Positions 17,720-25,719 of a stretch of 64,000 bases of DNA are shown here, piece by piece; the stretch's first letter is position 1, and every line of letters begins with the position of its first letter. Position numbers and translations under genes: made by a program. Location of the stretch: assembly GCF_900110645.1 (NCBI RefSeq), contig NZ_FOFB01000014.1, positions 62,001-126,000 on the forward strand, written 5' to 3'. The DNA is from Neolewinella agarilytica. GTDB lineage: Bacteria > Bacteroidota > Bacteroidia > Chitinophagales > Saprospiraceae. Below the pieces are notes generated by a model. It did no database searches and had not been told where the DNA came from. It saw nothing but the letters and a program-made list of their open reading frames with translations.

Positions 17720-19156
17720 ATGTCCAACCCCAAACTGTACCGGATGCCCGTGAAGGGAGGCGTGCTCACGCCCGCCGAGATGCTACGCGTGATTAGCCTG
17801 GCCCGCGAGCTGGGGCTGGATGGCCTTCACTTTGGTTCCCGGCAGGATATCGTCCTGCCCATCTCTCCCGAACGCTTTGCTGCTGATGACCGATATGCGA
17901 ACATCGGCCTTGATCCCATTGCGGAGGGCAAGTCGGCCAACATCATCAGCTCCTACGTGACGGCAGACATCTTCACGAAAACGCCCTGGCTCACCAGTGC
18001 GACCTACCTCTACATCCTGGAGCAATTCCAGTTTTCGCCCCGTCTGGAGGTCAATATCACCGATCCGAAGCAGCGGATGGTACCGCTGTTTACCGGCCAC
18101 CTCAACTTCATCGCCTCGCCGGAAGAAGACTTCTGGTACCTCTACATTCAGCTTCCGGCCTGGGAGAACATGGAAACCTTCCCGGCGCTCATTCATAGTT
18201 GGGACATTGCCCGGGTCGTAATGGCGCTGGATCCGCACGGAGACACTTTGACGGATCTGGCGGCCTGTGTCGTCCGGGTTAACGATAAGCAGGAGCTAAA
18301 GACGAAGAATATTCAGAAAGATCTCACCGTACCTTTTTATCCCTTTCCCTACTACGAAGGGATGAACCGGCTGGACGATAAGCAATACTGGCTCGGTCTC
18401 TACTGGCGCAATAACTGGTACGACCTTGATTTTCTCGTCGCCACCTGCGAACTCTGTATGGAGCACCGGATCGGCAAGATTTGTATCACTCCCTGGAAAT
18501 CGTTTATCATCACGGGTATTCCCGAAGAGAAGCGGATCGAGTGGGAAAAATTACTGGGCCGGTTTGGTATCAACGCCCGGCACAGCAGCCTGGAGCTTAA
18601 CTGGCACCTGCCGGTCGGGAATCAGGAGGCGCTGCAACTGAAGCAGTATCTCGTGCGCGAATTTGACCGGCGGGACATCAGTACTTATGGTCTCACCTTC
18701 GGGGTGGCTTCGCCCTACGCCCGGCCCTTCACCAGCATCGTGGTGGAGCGGGAGAGTGGTCCGGATTTTATCGATGGTTTCGCCGTCCTTCCCGCCTACA
18801 ACCTGAAGTATGCCCGCAATTTCGACCCTAATTCCCAGGAGTATGTAGAGTACGCCCGAAGGGTAGACCGTACGGCGCTTGCTGAGTTAATGGTGGAGCT
18901 GAGTAAGCTTTATTTCGAGCAACTCAACGAAGACCGGGGCGAGGTCATCGGCGCCAAACGGCCCGTTGAAAAGGCCGTAAAGGAGCGGCCCTTTTACCAG
19001 TGTTCCAGCTGCCAGAGCCTCTACGATCCCGCTTTGGGAGACCCGGATCAGGGGATCCGGATCGGTACGGAGTTTGCCGATCTGCCCGATGATTACAGTT
19101 GCTGGACCTGCTCAGCGGGGAAGTCGGCTTTTCGGGGGCTGGTGATGGAGGTGTAG
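17720..19156 (+). CDS. Rubredoxin-tailed protein with nitrite/sulfite-reductase-like ferredoxin fold
   Basis: The 478-residue protein starts with a segment resembling the NIR/SIR ferredoxin-like half-domain (GGVLTPAEMLRVISLAREL, then GSRQDIVLPI). It ends with a rubredoxin domain (about 425-470) with YQCSSCQSLYDP and YSCWTCSAG as the two CxxC iron ligands. I do not see the four-Cys siroheme/[4Fe-4S] signature of active sulfite or nitrite reductases, so it is unlikely to reduce nitrite itself. It follows the nitrate reductase gene by 49 bases and may pass electrons to it or to a nitrite reductase elsewhere (inference). Confidence 0.7.
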   Translation: MSNPKLYRMPVKGGVLTPAEMLRVISLARELGLDGLHFGSRQDIVLPISPERFAADDRYANIGLDPIAEGKSANIISSYVTADIFTKTPWLTSATYLYILEQFQFSPRLEVNITDPKQRMVPLFTGHLNFIASPEEDFWYLYIQLPAWENMETFPALIHSWDIARVVMALDPHGDTLTDLAACVVRVNDKQELKTKNIQKDLTVPFYPFPYYEGMNRLDDKQYWLGLYWRNNWYDLDFLVATCELCMEHRIGKICITPWKSFIITGIPEEKRIEWEKLLGRFGINARHSSLELNWHLPVGNQEALQLKQYLVREFDRRDISTYGLTFGVASPYARPFTSIVVERESGPDFIDGFAVLPAYNLKYARNFDPNSQEYVEYARRVDRTALAELMVELSKLYFEQLNEDRGEVIGAKRPVEKAVKERPFYQCSSCQSLYDPALGDPDQGIRIGTEFADLPDDYSCWTCSAGKSAFRGLVMEV

Positions 19157-19157
19157 A

Positions 19158-19180
19158 GGGCGCAGCCGCAGGTGCAGGGG
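19158..19180 (+). repeat. Dispersed 20-mer copy, variant, just after a stop codon
   Basis: GGGCGCAGCCGCAGGTGCAG contains the exact core CGCAGGTGCA. It begins 1 base after the stop of the rubredoxin-tailed gene. Confidence 0.65.
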
Positions 19181-19339
19181 AGGGTAAATAAGCAATGGCC
19201 CTCTGACGATCCGGTAGGACCGCGTAGCAGCCCCGCAGGGAATCAAACCCCCTTAGCCCCGGACAAAGCGCGAGCCATCCATGTCGTCCCGACTGCGAAG
19301 CACGAGCCCCCATAGAACAAATACCCCCGAAAAACGTCT

Positions 19340-19544
19340 CCATACTTTAGCCAGGGCAGTCGCAAGCTCAAAGCCGAACGCTCAAAGGAACGTTTTATCC
19401 TACGCTGCGCTCCGGAAAACGTACGCTTCGAGGTTCTAATCTACCGTTTTAGGACCTCGAAGCGTGCTCAGCCATGGAGCCAGAGGCGGAATCGCTGAGT
19501 TCCTTTGAGCGTCCCGCGGGTGCGATTACCCCATACTTTAGCCA
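19340..19544. repeat. Palindromic element flanked by a 14-bp direct repeat
   Basis: CCATACTTTAGCCA occurs exactly at 19340-19353 and 19531-19544. Between the copies lies a palindrome. CGCTCAAAGGAAC at 19379-19391 pairs perfectly with 19499-19511, and 19423-19439 pairs with 19449-19465 (17 bp, one mismatch) around a 9-base loop. The organisation looks like a small inserted hairpin element with duplicated flanks. It fills much of the 400-bp gap (19157-19558); in the rest I see only one dispersed 20-mer. Confidence 0.7.
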
Positions 19545-19558
19545 ATCAAATCGCCAAC

Positions 19559-22066
19559 GTGAGGAACTTCGCACTACTTTGCCTTCTAACTTTCCTTTGC
19601 ACCAGCGTCCGCGCCCAAATCCCCGCCCGACCTACTTCGGGAGAGCTGCACGCAGAAATTCAAAAACTACAGGTACTCGGTTCAGCGCTGTACATGGCCG
19701 CTCACCCCGATGATGAGAACACGCGATTGATCGCCTACCTCGCCAACGTAGAAAAAGTGGAAACGGCTTACCTGAGCCTGACCCGTGGTGATGGCGGACA
19801 AAACCTCATCGCACCCGACATCCGCGAGCTGCTGGGGCTGACCCGCACGCAGGAATTGCTGGCCGCCCGCCGCACGGACGGCGGCACCCAGTTCTTCAGC
19901 CGGGCCAACGACTTCGGCTACTCGAAGCACCCCGACGAAACCTTCAATATCTGGGACAAGCAGGACGTACTTGCTGACGCCGTCTGGGTGATCCGTAAGT
20001 GGCGCCCCGATGTAATTGTGCTCCGCTTCGACCCCCGCGCGCCCGGTACCACCCACGGTCATCACACTGCCAGTGCCATTATTGGTCAGGAGGCCTTTGA
20101 CCTGGCCGGAGACCCGACGGCCTTCCCCGAGCAACTGAAATATGTGAAGCCCTGGCAACCCCGTCGCATTTACTGGAACGCCTACACCTGGCGTGGCGTA
20201 CCGGAGCATATGCGGCAAGACAAAATCATCAAAGTAGACGTTGGCACCTATCTACCCAAACTGGGCGAAGGCGTGGCTGAAATCGCGGCCCGCAGCCGCA
20301 GTCAGCACCGTAGCCAGGGCTTCGGCAGCGCCGGCAGCCGGGGCGAACAGATCGAGCAACTCGAGCTGCTCAAAGGAGACGACAAGGACGCCGAAGGCGA
20401 AGTGTTTGCTAACATCGACGTGAGCTGGAATCGCATCGGCGCCGGTCGGATCGGTCAGGCACTGCAGGCCATTGAACAGAACTTCAACTTCGATGACCCT
20501 TCGGCATCCGTACCAGCATTGCTGCGGGTGCGCGGTATGATTCGCGCGCTGCCCGACGGTTTCTGGAAAACTAAAAAGCTGGGAGAGCTGGATGAACTGA
20601 TTGCAAATGCCCTCGGCCTTTACCTTTTCGCTAAAACGGATGATCCCATCGCCACGGCCGGACAGGAGCTGGAGATAGACATCGAAGCCACCAACCGAAG
20701 CCAGCAGCCGGTGAAACTGATCGATTACTTCATCGATGGTACTCACATGACCCGGGCTGCCGTAGATCAGGAGCTGGCGGCTAACCGCCCCTTCCGGCAA
20801 ACGGACACGATTCAGGTGTTGACCGGGAAGGCCTCTTCTGGCCCCTACTGGCTGAAGGACTCCTGGAAACTTGGGATGTACACCGTGAAGGATCAGGCCC
20901 AGCGCGGTAAAGGGGAAAGTGATGATCCTCTGAATGCCGTCTTTACCCTGGACATTGCCGGAGAACAATTTGAATTCGTTCGGCCGGTCCGGCATGCCTT
21001 CACTGACCGGGTAATGGGCGAACAGGTGCAGCCGCTGGAAATCATGCCGCCAGTCTTCGGCGAGCTGGACAAAAGCAGCTACCTGTTCACGACCTCCGAG
21101 CCGACCACCATCCGCATCAAAGTAACCTCCGCCCGGGCTAACATCAGTGGTACGGTGGAGTTGTGTACACCGGAGAACTGGAGCGTTACCCCGAAAAACA
21201 AAACCTTCACCCTGACGCGGAAAGGGGAGGAGCAGTACTTTGAGTTTATGCTCACCCCGCCCGCCGATCAGGAGGAGGGGATGATCGTTCCGCTGATCAA
21301 ACTGGACGGCGAAGAAGACAGCGGCTACACCCGTAAGCTCATCAAGATCGAACATGACCATATTCCTACTCAGTTTGCTGATCTGGACGCCAGCGCGCCG
21401 GTTGCTAAGCTTGACCTGAAAGTTGCCGGCCGCAACATCGGTTACCTGCCCGGTGCCGGAGATGCCATCCCCGAGGCGCTGACCAACATCGGCCTCAACG
21501 TAACTACCCTGAACAAAGGAACCATCGCAACGGGAGACCTGAGCCGCTATGACGCTATCGTCGTCGGCATCCGCGCTTACAACACCGAGGCGGATATGCC
21601 GAATATGCAACCGCGCCTGCTGAAGTACGTGGAGAATGGAGGTACGCTGGTTGTTCAATACAACACCAGTCGCGGGCTCAAGCTGCCCATGACGGAAATC
21701 GGCCCTTATCCGCTGCAGCTCAGCCGTGACCGGACGACGGTGGAGGAAGCGCCCGTGCGCATTCTCGCCCCGGATCACCCCGTGCTGAACTACCCGAATA
21801 AAATTACCAGCAAAGACTTCGACGGCTGGGTACAGGAGCGCGGCCTCTACTTCCCCAATAACTGGGACGAACGCTACACCCCCATCATCAGCTCCAATGA
21901 CCCCGGCGAAGATCCCCACGATGGTGGCCTGCTGGTGGCGGAATATGGCAAAGGTCATTACGTCTACACGGGCTACAGCTTCTTCCGGGAACTGCCGGCG
22001 GGTGTGCCGGGTGCCTACCGCCTGTTTGCTAATTTGGTGGGGCTGGGGAATGAGGTGCGGCCGTAG
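19559..22066 (+). CDS. PIG-L/LmbE family deacetylase, long secreted form
   Basis: The 835-residue protein has a PIG-L domain at about 40-290 with the metal-binding AAHPDDEN and, later, HGHHTASA. A long beta-rich C-terminal region includes a ThuA/GATase-like segment (ADMPNMQPRLLKYVENGG, then TLVVQYN). I choose GTG 19559, which yields MRNFALLCLLTFLCTSVRAQ, a clear Sec signal peptide; a TTG at 19505 is in frame but falls inside the palindrome. PIG-L enzymes hydrolyse N-acetyl groups of sugars; the long secreted Bacteroidota forms are not well characterised. A dispersed-repeat copy encodes the end of the signal peptide. Confidence 0.82.
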   Translation: MRNFALLCLLTFLCTSVRAQIPARPTSGELHAEIQKLQVLGSALYMAAHPDDENTRLIAYLANVEKVETAYLSLTRGDGGQNLIAPDIRELLGLTRTQELLAARRTDGGTQFFSRANDFGYSKHPDETFNIWDKQDVLADAVWVIRKWRPDVIVLRFDPRAPGTTHGHHTASAIIGQEAFDLAGDPTAFPEQLKYVKPWQPRRIYWNAYTWRGVPEHMRQDKIIKVDVGTYLPKLGEGVAEIAARSRSQHRSQGFGSAGSRGEQIEQLELLKGDDKDAEGEVFANIDVSWNRIGAGRIGQALQAIEQNFNFDDPSASVPALLRVRGMIRALPDGFWKTKKLGELDELIANALGLYLFAKTDDPIATAGQELEIDIEATNRSQQPVKLIDYFIDGTHMTRAAVDQELAANRPFRQTDTIQVLTGKASSGPYWLKDSWKLGMYTVKDQAQRGKGESDDPLNAVFTLDIAGEQFEFVRPVRHAFTDRVMGEQVQPLEIMPPVFGELDKSSYLFTTSEPTTIRIKVTSARANISGTVELCTPENWSVTPKNKTFTLTRKGEEQYFEFMLTPPADQEEGMIVPLIKLDGEEDSGYTRKLIKIEHDHIPTQFADLDASAPVAKLDLKVAGRNIGYLPGAGDAIPEALTNIGLNVTTLNKGTIATGDLSRYDAIVVGIRAYNTEADMPNMQPRLLKYVENGGTLVVQYNTSRGLKLPMTEIGPYPLQLSRDRTTVEEAPVRILAPDHPVLNYPNKITSKDFDGWVQERGLYFPNNWDERYTPIISSNDPGEDPHDGGLLVAEYGKGHYVYTGYSFFRELPAGVPGAYRLFANLVGLGNEVRP
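19594..19615 (-). repeat. Dispersed 20-mer copy encoding a signal-peptide end
   Basis: On the minus strand this reads GGCGCGGACGCTGGTGCAAA, one base off consensus. In the plus-strand gene it encodes residues 12-19 (LCTSVRAQ), ending at the likely signal-peptidase site. Confidence 0.78.
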
Positions 22067-22076
22067 GGGGTAATCC

Positions 22077-22100
22077 GGGCGCACACGCAGGTGCAAGGAA
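22077..22100 (+). repeat. Dispersed 20-mer copy after the PIG-L gene
   Basis: GGCGCACACGCAGGTGCAAG lies 11 bases after the stop codon. A short hairpin (AGAGCAA at 22109-22115 with TTGCTCT at 22120-22126) follows it and may help end transcription, although it lacks a T tract. Confidence 0.75.
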
Positions 22101-22149
22101 AGGCTGGGAGAGCAAGGTTTTGCTCTGCATATCTCCCCGCTTTTAGCCG

Positions 22150-22209
22150 CTGCGTCCTTCTGCTGCTTCTGTCCTCTTCTGCGTGAAAAATGTCTGTCGC
22201 GAAGCGACC
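22150..22209 (+). repeat. CTGCGTCC...CTGCGTGAA intergenic repeat, copy 1
   Basis: The block runs from CTGCGTCC through TTCTGCGTGAA to the palindromic GTCGCGAAGCGAC. A shorter related copy lies at 54770-54815. It sits between convergent genes. Confidence 0.6.
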
Positions 22210-22232
22210 CGGGAAACCATATTTTACCGCCC

Positions 22233-25172
22233 CTAAAACCGCACCCGATACCCCAAACTCACCCCAATCAGGGAATAACTCGTCTGATAGCCAGCAACCG
22301 CCGGGTCTTCAAAGCTACCCAAGCCCTGTATGCGGAGGCCAGCCGTTAGTGCGTTCTTTTCACTTAGCTGATATTCCCCGCTGAATTGCAGAAGAAGGCC
22401 TACTCCCATCCGCCTGGAGAAGAAGTGGTTGCCGCCTACGGAGCGGTAACCATCTGCCGTGCGGAGGTGAGCACTACCGCCACTGCTGAGGTTGAGGGTC
22501 GGGCCGGCTTCCAGCATCATGCTGTACTTGCTGCCCTTGAAGCGGTAGCCCAGTAAGAGGGGGATGTCCAGGCTCGTCACAGAGTTGTAGTACCTGGCTT
22601 TCGTCGTGATGGTCTGGGGTACCTGAACGGTTCCTATCTGTTCGGTGCGGCTGCCGTCAGGGTTCTCGATAATGGTAACTACCCCGGTTTGGCTGACCGT
22701 CGTCTGTTCAGTAGACTCAGAACTGATCTTACTATTGATCCTGGAATAACTGATACCGGACCGCAGACTGAGGCCATTGGGGCGGTGATGACCGGCTAGC
22801 GCCTGAAAGGTGAGACCCTCCAAAGATTTTTCGTCCTGATTACTGCCGGAGTCTCCGCTTCCCCCTCCGGAGCGGAGCGGGAGGCTAATGGCCAGCATGG
22901 GTTCGGCGGTCCAGTAGGGCTGCGGGCGTAGCTTCCGTAGTCTTCTTCTTTCGGCTCTGGCGAGCCGGCGGGCGTCCCGGCGGGCGAGTCGGGCGGCGAG
23001 ACGTTCCGCCCGGCGGGCTTCTCTCAGGGCCATTCGCTCGCTTTTCCTGGCGAGTCGGTCTGCACGACGGGCTTCCTGAAGGGCCAGTCGATCGGCTTTC
23101 CGGGAAAGACGGTCGGCCCGGCGCTCTGCGAGTAGTTGTTCTCTGCGGGCTTTTTGGGCCGCTTTGCTGGCACTCCGTTCCGCTAATAGCTGGCGTTTGC
23201 GGGCTTGTTTTTCGGCCCGGCTGGCTAGGAGTGATGCCTTACGGGCGTCTTTGTCTATACTACGCTGTTTTCGTTTGGCGAGGAGTAATTGCCTGCGGGC
23301 GTTTTTATCTGCACTGCGTTGCTCCCGTTTGGCCAGGGCGTCAGCTTGCAGTTGTCGACGATCTTCAGCCATGGCCAGTTTACGTTCACGGCTGGCGATT
23401 TTACGATCAATGGCGGCCTGACGTCGGGCTTCGCGTTCGGCGGCTGCAAACCGGGCCCGGTTTCGCTTGTTGATTTCCCGCGCTTGCTTTTCCATTACTT
23501 TGGCAACCCGTAGCAGGCTGTCTCTGGTTATGGCGTCGCGCCGTTGTCGTTCCTTTTGCGCAACGGCCCGTTGCGTTTGGACAGCTTTTTGAACTCGCTC
23601 CGCTTTTTGACGCTCTTCTTCGGCTCTGGCTTCGAGTGCTATTCTGGCTGCTTTTTCTGCAGCTTTCTGTTTCTCGGCCACTTTTTTCATACGCTCTTTT
23701 TCTGCCTGGGCTACTGCTGCAGCTTCCGCTTCCTCCCGAAGAAGCTGAACGGTAGATGGAGTTCCTTTCTCCGCATTGGTTCGAGGTAAAGACGGACGTT
23801 CCGCTCTTTTAGCTTCCAGCCTGGCCAGCCGTGCGGCTTCCTTTTCGGCTTCTTCTTCGCGTCTCCTCTCTTCCTGGGCTAGTCTGGCCACTCGCTGCTG
23901 TTCGGCTCTCTGTTCTTCTTTGGCTCGTTTTGCTGCCGCCAGGGCAGCCTCTTTTGCGGCCTTCCTGGCCTTTCTTTCCTGGCGGGCGTCCGCAATGGCT
24001 TGTCTTTCAGCTTCTTCACGCTCCTTTTCGGCTCTCTTTTCTTCCCGCGCGGCTATTCGTTCGGCTTCCCGGTCTGCCTCAAGCCGGCTTTCAATTCCTT
24101 CTCTCTTTTTCCTCCTTCGCTCAGCCAGTTCCTCCGCAGCTTTACGTTTTCTTTCCAGTAGTACCTCCTTCTCTGCCTCGAGTTGCTCTTTTTTTAGCTT
24201 TCGGGCTTCCATGGCCAGACGTTCTGCTTCTGCTTCTTCAGCGGCCAACTCGGCCGCCAGGCGAGCTTGTTCTTCCCGTTCAATCTCTAATGCTGCCAGT
24301 CGTGCTGCTTCCTTTTTTTCAGCCATGCGCTGTTCGGCTTCCTCCCGGGCTTGCCGGGCAGTCATTTCTCTGGCGGCTGCTTGCTCAAGGGCCAGTCGTT
24401 TGTTGGTAGTTTCCTGTGCTTTTGCCCTGAGCGCTTCCAGCCGCTCCTGTTTTTCGGCTTCTGCCAGCCGATAGGCTTCCAGCCTGGCGGCTTCCTCTTC
24501 GGGAGAAAGCTCAGTGTAAGTAGGAACTGTTCCCGTGCGGGTGCCTTCAATAGATTCGGCAGCGTTAGTTACGGCAAGGGTGGATTTTTTATTGACCTGT
24601 AGTTTTTCTGCGGCAATGCGGCGACGCTCGGCCCGGGTGGCTTCCAGTTCGGCCATTTTGGCCTCCAGCCTGGCATCGGCCTCCCGTTGCCGTTCGAGGA
24701 AAGCCAGCTGTTGTGGGGTAAGACCGCTGGCTGGCTTAGACTCAGTAATCGCAATAGAAGTATCCTTAGTGCCGGAATAAAAAACCGTCAGTGGGTTGTT
24801 CTCGGGATCGTTGATCACCAGCATCAACAGGTTGGGCATTACAACTGCCGGTGGAAAGTGCTCCGGTGAATTCAGGGAAGCCAGGGGAGACGGCCCTGTC
24901 GTTGTACTCGCGGTATCGATGATAAATGATAAAGGAGCGACACCAAGTCGTTCCGAGGCTTTTTTCTCCGTAGGGGGAGTTTTTGTTGATAGTAAAAGAA
25001 AAAAGCCCATACCTGCCGCACCGATCAGGCAGAGGAGCCAGAAAGGCAGCCCTGGTCCGCTTCGTTGGGCTAATCGGGGTTCTACTTTGTCCCACAAAGC
25101 ATCCGTATCCACGGGGGTTGTGTGCTGCTGTAGCGACTGGCGTATCTTATTTTCAAATGGTCTATTCAGCAT
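22233..25172 (-). CDS. Trans-envelope protein: inner-membrane segment, very long charged helix, C-terminal beta barrel
   Basis: The 979-residue protein has a soluble N-terminus (1-42, with DALWDKVEPRLAQR as in sigma-linked Bacteroidota membrane proteins). One transmembrane helix lies at about 43-62. About 600 residues rich in Arg, Lys, Glu and Ala follow (about 150-750), with short breaks near 195-225 and 475-490; the last third is strongly basic (DRLARKSERMALREARRAER). The C-terminal part (about 755-979) is an OMP_b-brl-like barrel ending in YRVRF. Its start overlaps the ECF sigma gene by 11 bases, so it may regulate that sigma factor. Function is inferred only from context. Confidence 0.72.
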   Translation of the reverse strand: MLNRPFENKIRQSLQQHTTPVDTDALWDKVEPRLAQRSGPGLPFWLLCLIGAAGMGFFLLLSTKTPPTEKKASERLGVAPLSFIIDTASTTTGPSPLASLNSPEHFPPAVVMPNLLMLVINDPENNPLTVFYSGTKDTSIAITESKPASGLTPQQLAFLERQREADARLEAKMAELEATRAERRRIAAEKLQVNKKSTLAVTNAAESIEGTRTGTVPTYTELSPEEEAARLEAYRLAEAEKQERLEALRAKAQETTNKRLALEQAAAREMTARQAREEAEQRMAEKKEAARLAALEIEREEQARLAAELAAEEAEAERLAMEARKLKKEQLEAEKEVLLERKRKAAEELAERRRKKREGIESRLEADREAERIAAREEKRAEKEREEAERQAIADARQERKARKAAKEAALAAAKRAKEEQRAEQQRVARLAQEERRREEEAEKEAARLARLEAKRAERPSLPRTNAEKGTPSTVQLLREEAEAAAVAQAEKERMKKVAEKQKAAEKAARIALEARAEEERQKAERVQKAVQTQRAVAQKERQRRDAITRDSLLRVAKVMEKQAREINKRNRARFAAAEREARRQAAIDRKIASRERKLAMAEDRRQLQADALAKREQRSADKNARRQLLLAKRKQRSIDKDARKASLLASRAEKQARKRQLLAERSASKAAQKARREQLLAERRADRLSRKADRLALQEARRADRLARKSERMALREARRAERLAARLARRDARRLARAERRRLRKLRPQPYWTAEPMLAISLPLRSGGGSGDSGSNQDEKSLEGLTFQALAGHHRPNGLSLRSGISYSRINSKISSESTEQTTVSQTGVVTIIENPDGSRTEQIGTVQVPQTITTKARYYNSVTSLDIPLLLGYRFKGSKYSMMLEAGPTLNLSSGGSAHLRTADGYRSVGGNHFFSRRMGVGLLLQFSGEYQLSEKNALTAGLRIQGLGSFEDPAVAGYQTSYSLIGVSLGYRVRF

Positions 25173-25719
25173 GACGCAGACCTGTTTTTTGGTGGAGTAA
25201 AATGGCCTGAAGAAGCTTACGGCTGCGGGCGTAATAGGATCTGCTGGTCACTTCAGTGATACCCAGCATCTGCGCAATTTCCCGATGACGGTAACCCTCC
25301 ACGGCATATAAGTTGAAGACATGACGGAAGCCCTCAGGCAGAGTAGCTACGCACCGCATAATGTCTTCGGCCGCTAACCGGTCAATAACGTCGGGGTCGA
25401 CGGGGGAGTCCATCGAGATGGGCTCCATACAGACTTCCCGCCGCATCCATTTACGATCCAGGCGATTCAGAGCGGTAGTGACCACTACTCTTCTCATCCA
25501 TCCTTCAAAGGAGCCGCTTTCTTTATATTGATCAATACGTGTTAAAATTTTCACCAAACTGTCTTGCAGTACGTCCTGAGCATGAGCATGATCGGGAACG
25601 TACCGTAAGGCAATAGTGAAAAGCTGGGGGCTGAAACGCTCCACCAGCTCTTTTTGGAAACTTCGTTGACCAAGACGACAACCCTCAATGAGGGTTGCTA
25701 TGGTCATTGGCCGTTTCAT
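25162..25719 (-). CDS. ECF-family RNA polymerase sigma factor
   Basis: The 185-residue protein has region 2 (about 25-95, including HAQDVLQDSLVKILTRI and GWMRRVVVTTALNRLDRK) and region 4 (about 120-180, with LPEGFRHVFNLYAVEGYRHR, EIAQMLGI and SRSYYARSRKLL). It lies between an upstream lipoprotein gene (4-base overlap) and the trans-envelope gene (11-base overlap), so all three are likely co-translated. It should direct RNA polymerase to an unknown regulon, probably envelope-related. The nearby Met5 is an alternative start. Confidence 0.88.
   Translation of the reverse strand: MKRPMTIATLIEGCRLGQRSFQKELVERFSPQLFTIALRYVPDHAHAQDVLQDSLVKILTRIDQYKESGSFEGWMRRVVVTTALNRLDRKWMRREVCMEPISMDSPVDPDVIDRLAAEDIMRCVATLPEGFRHVFNLYAVEGYRHREIAQMLGITEVTSRSYYARSRKLLQAILLHQKTGLRHAE

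Noticed and set aside
20252-22096. 614-codon open frame on the minus strand opposite the PIG-L gene
   Set aside because: It is a shadow of the plus-strand gene caused by GC-biased codon use; it has no leader or domain motifs, and the plus frame has clear PIG-L motifs.
23776-24474. Ser/Arg/Ala-rich plus-strand frame within the trans-envelope gene
   Set aside because: The composition is the complement of Glu/Arg/Lys/Ala codons in the long helix; no start signal or domain is seen.
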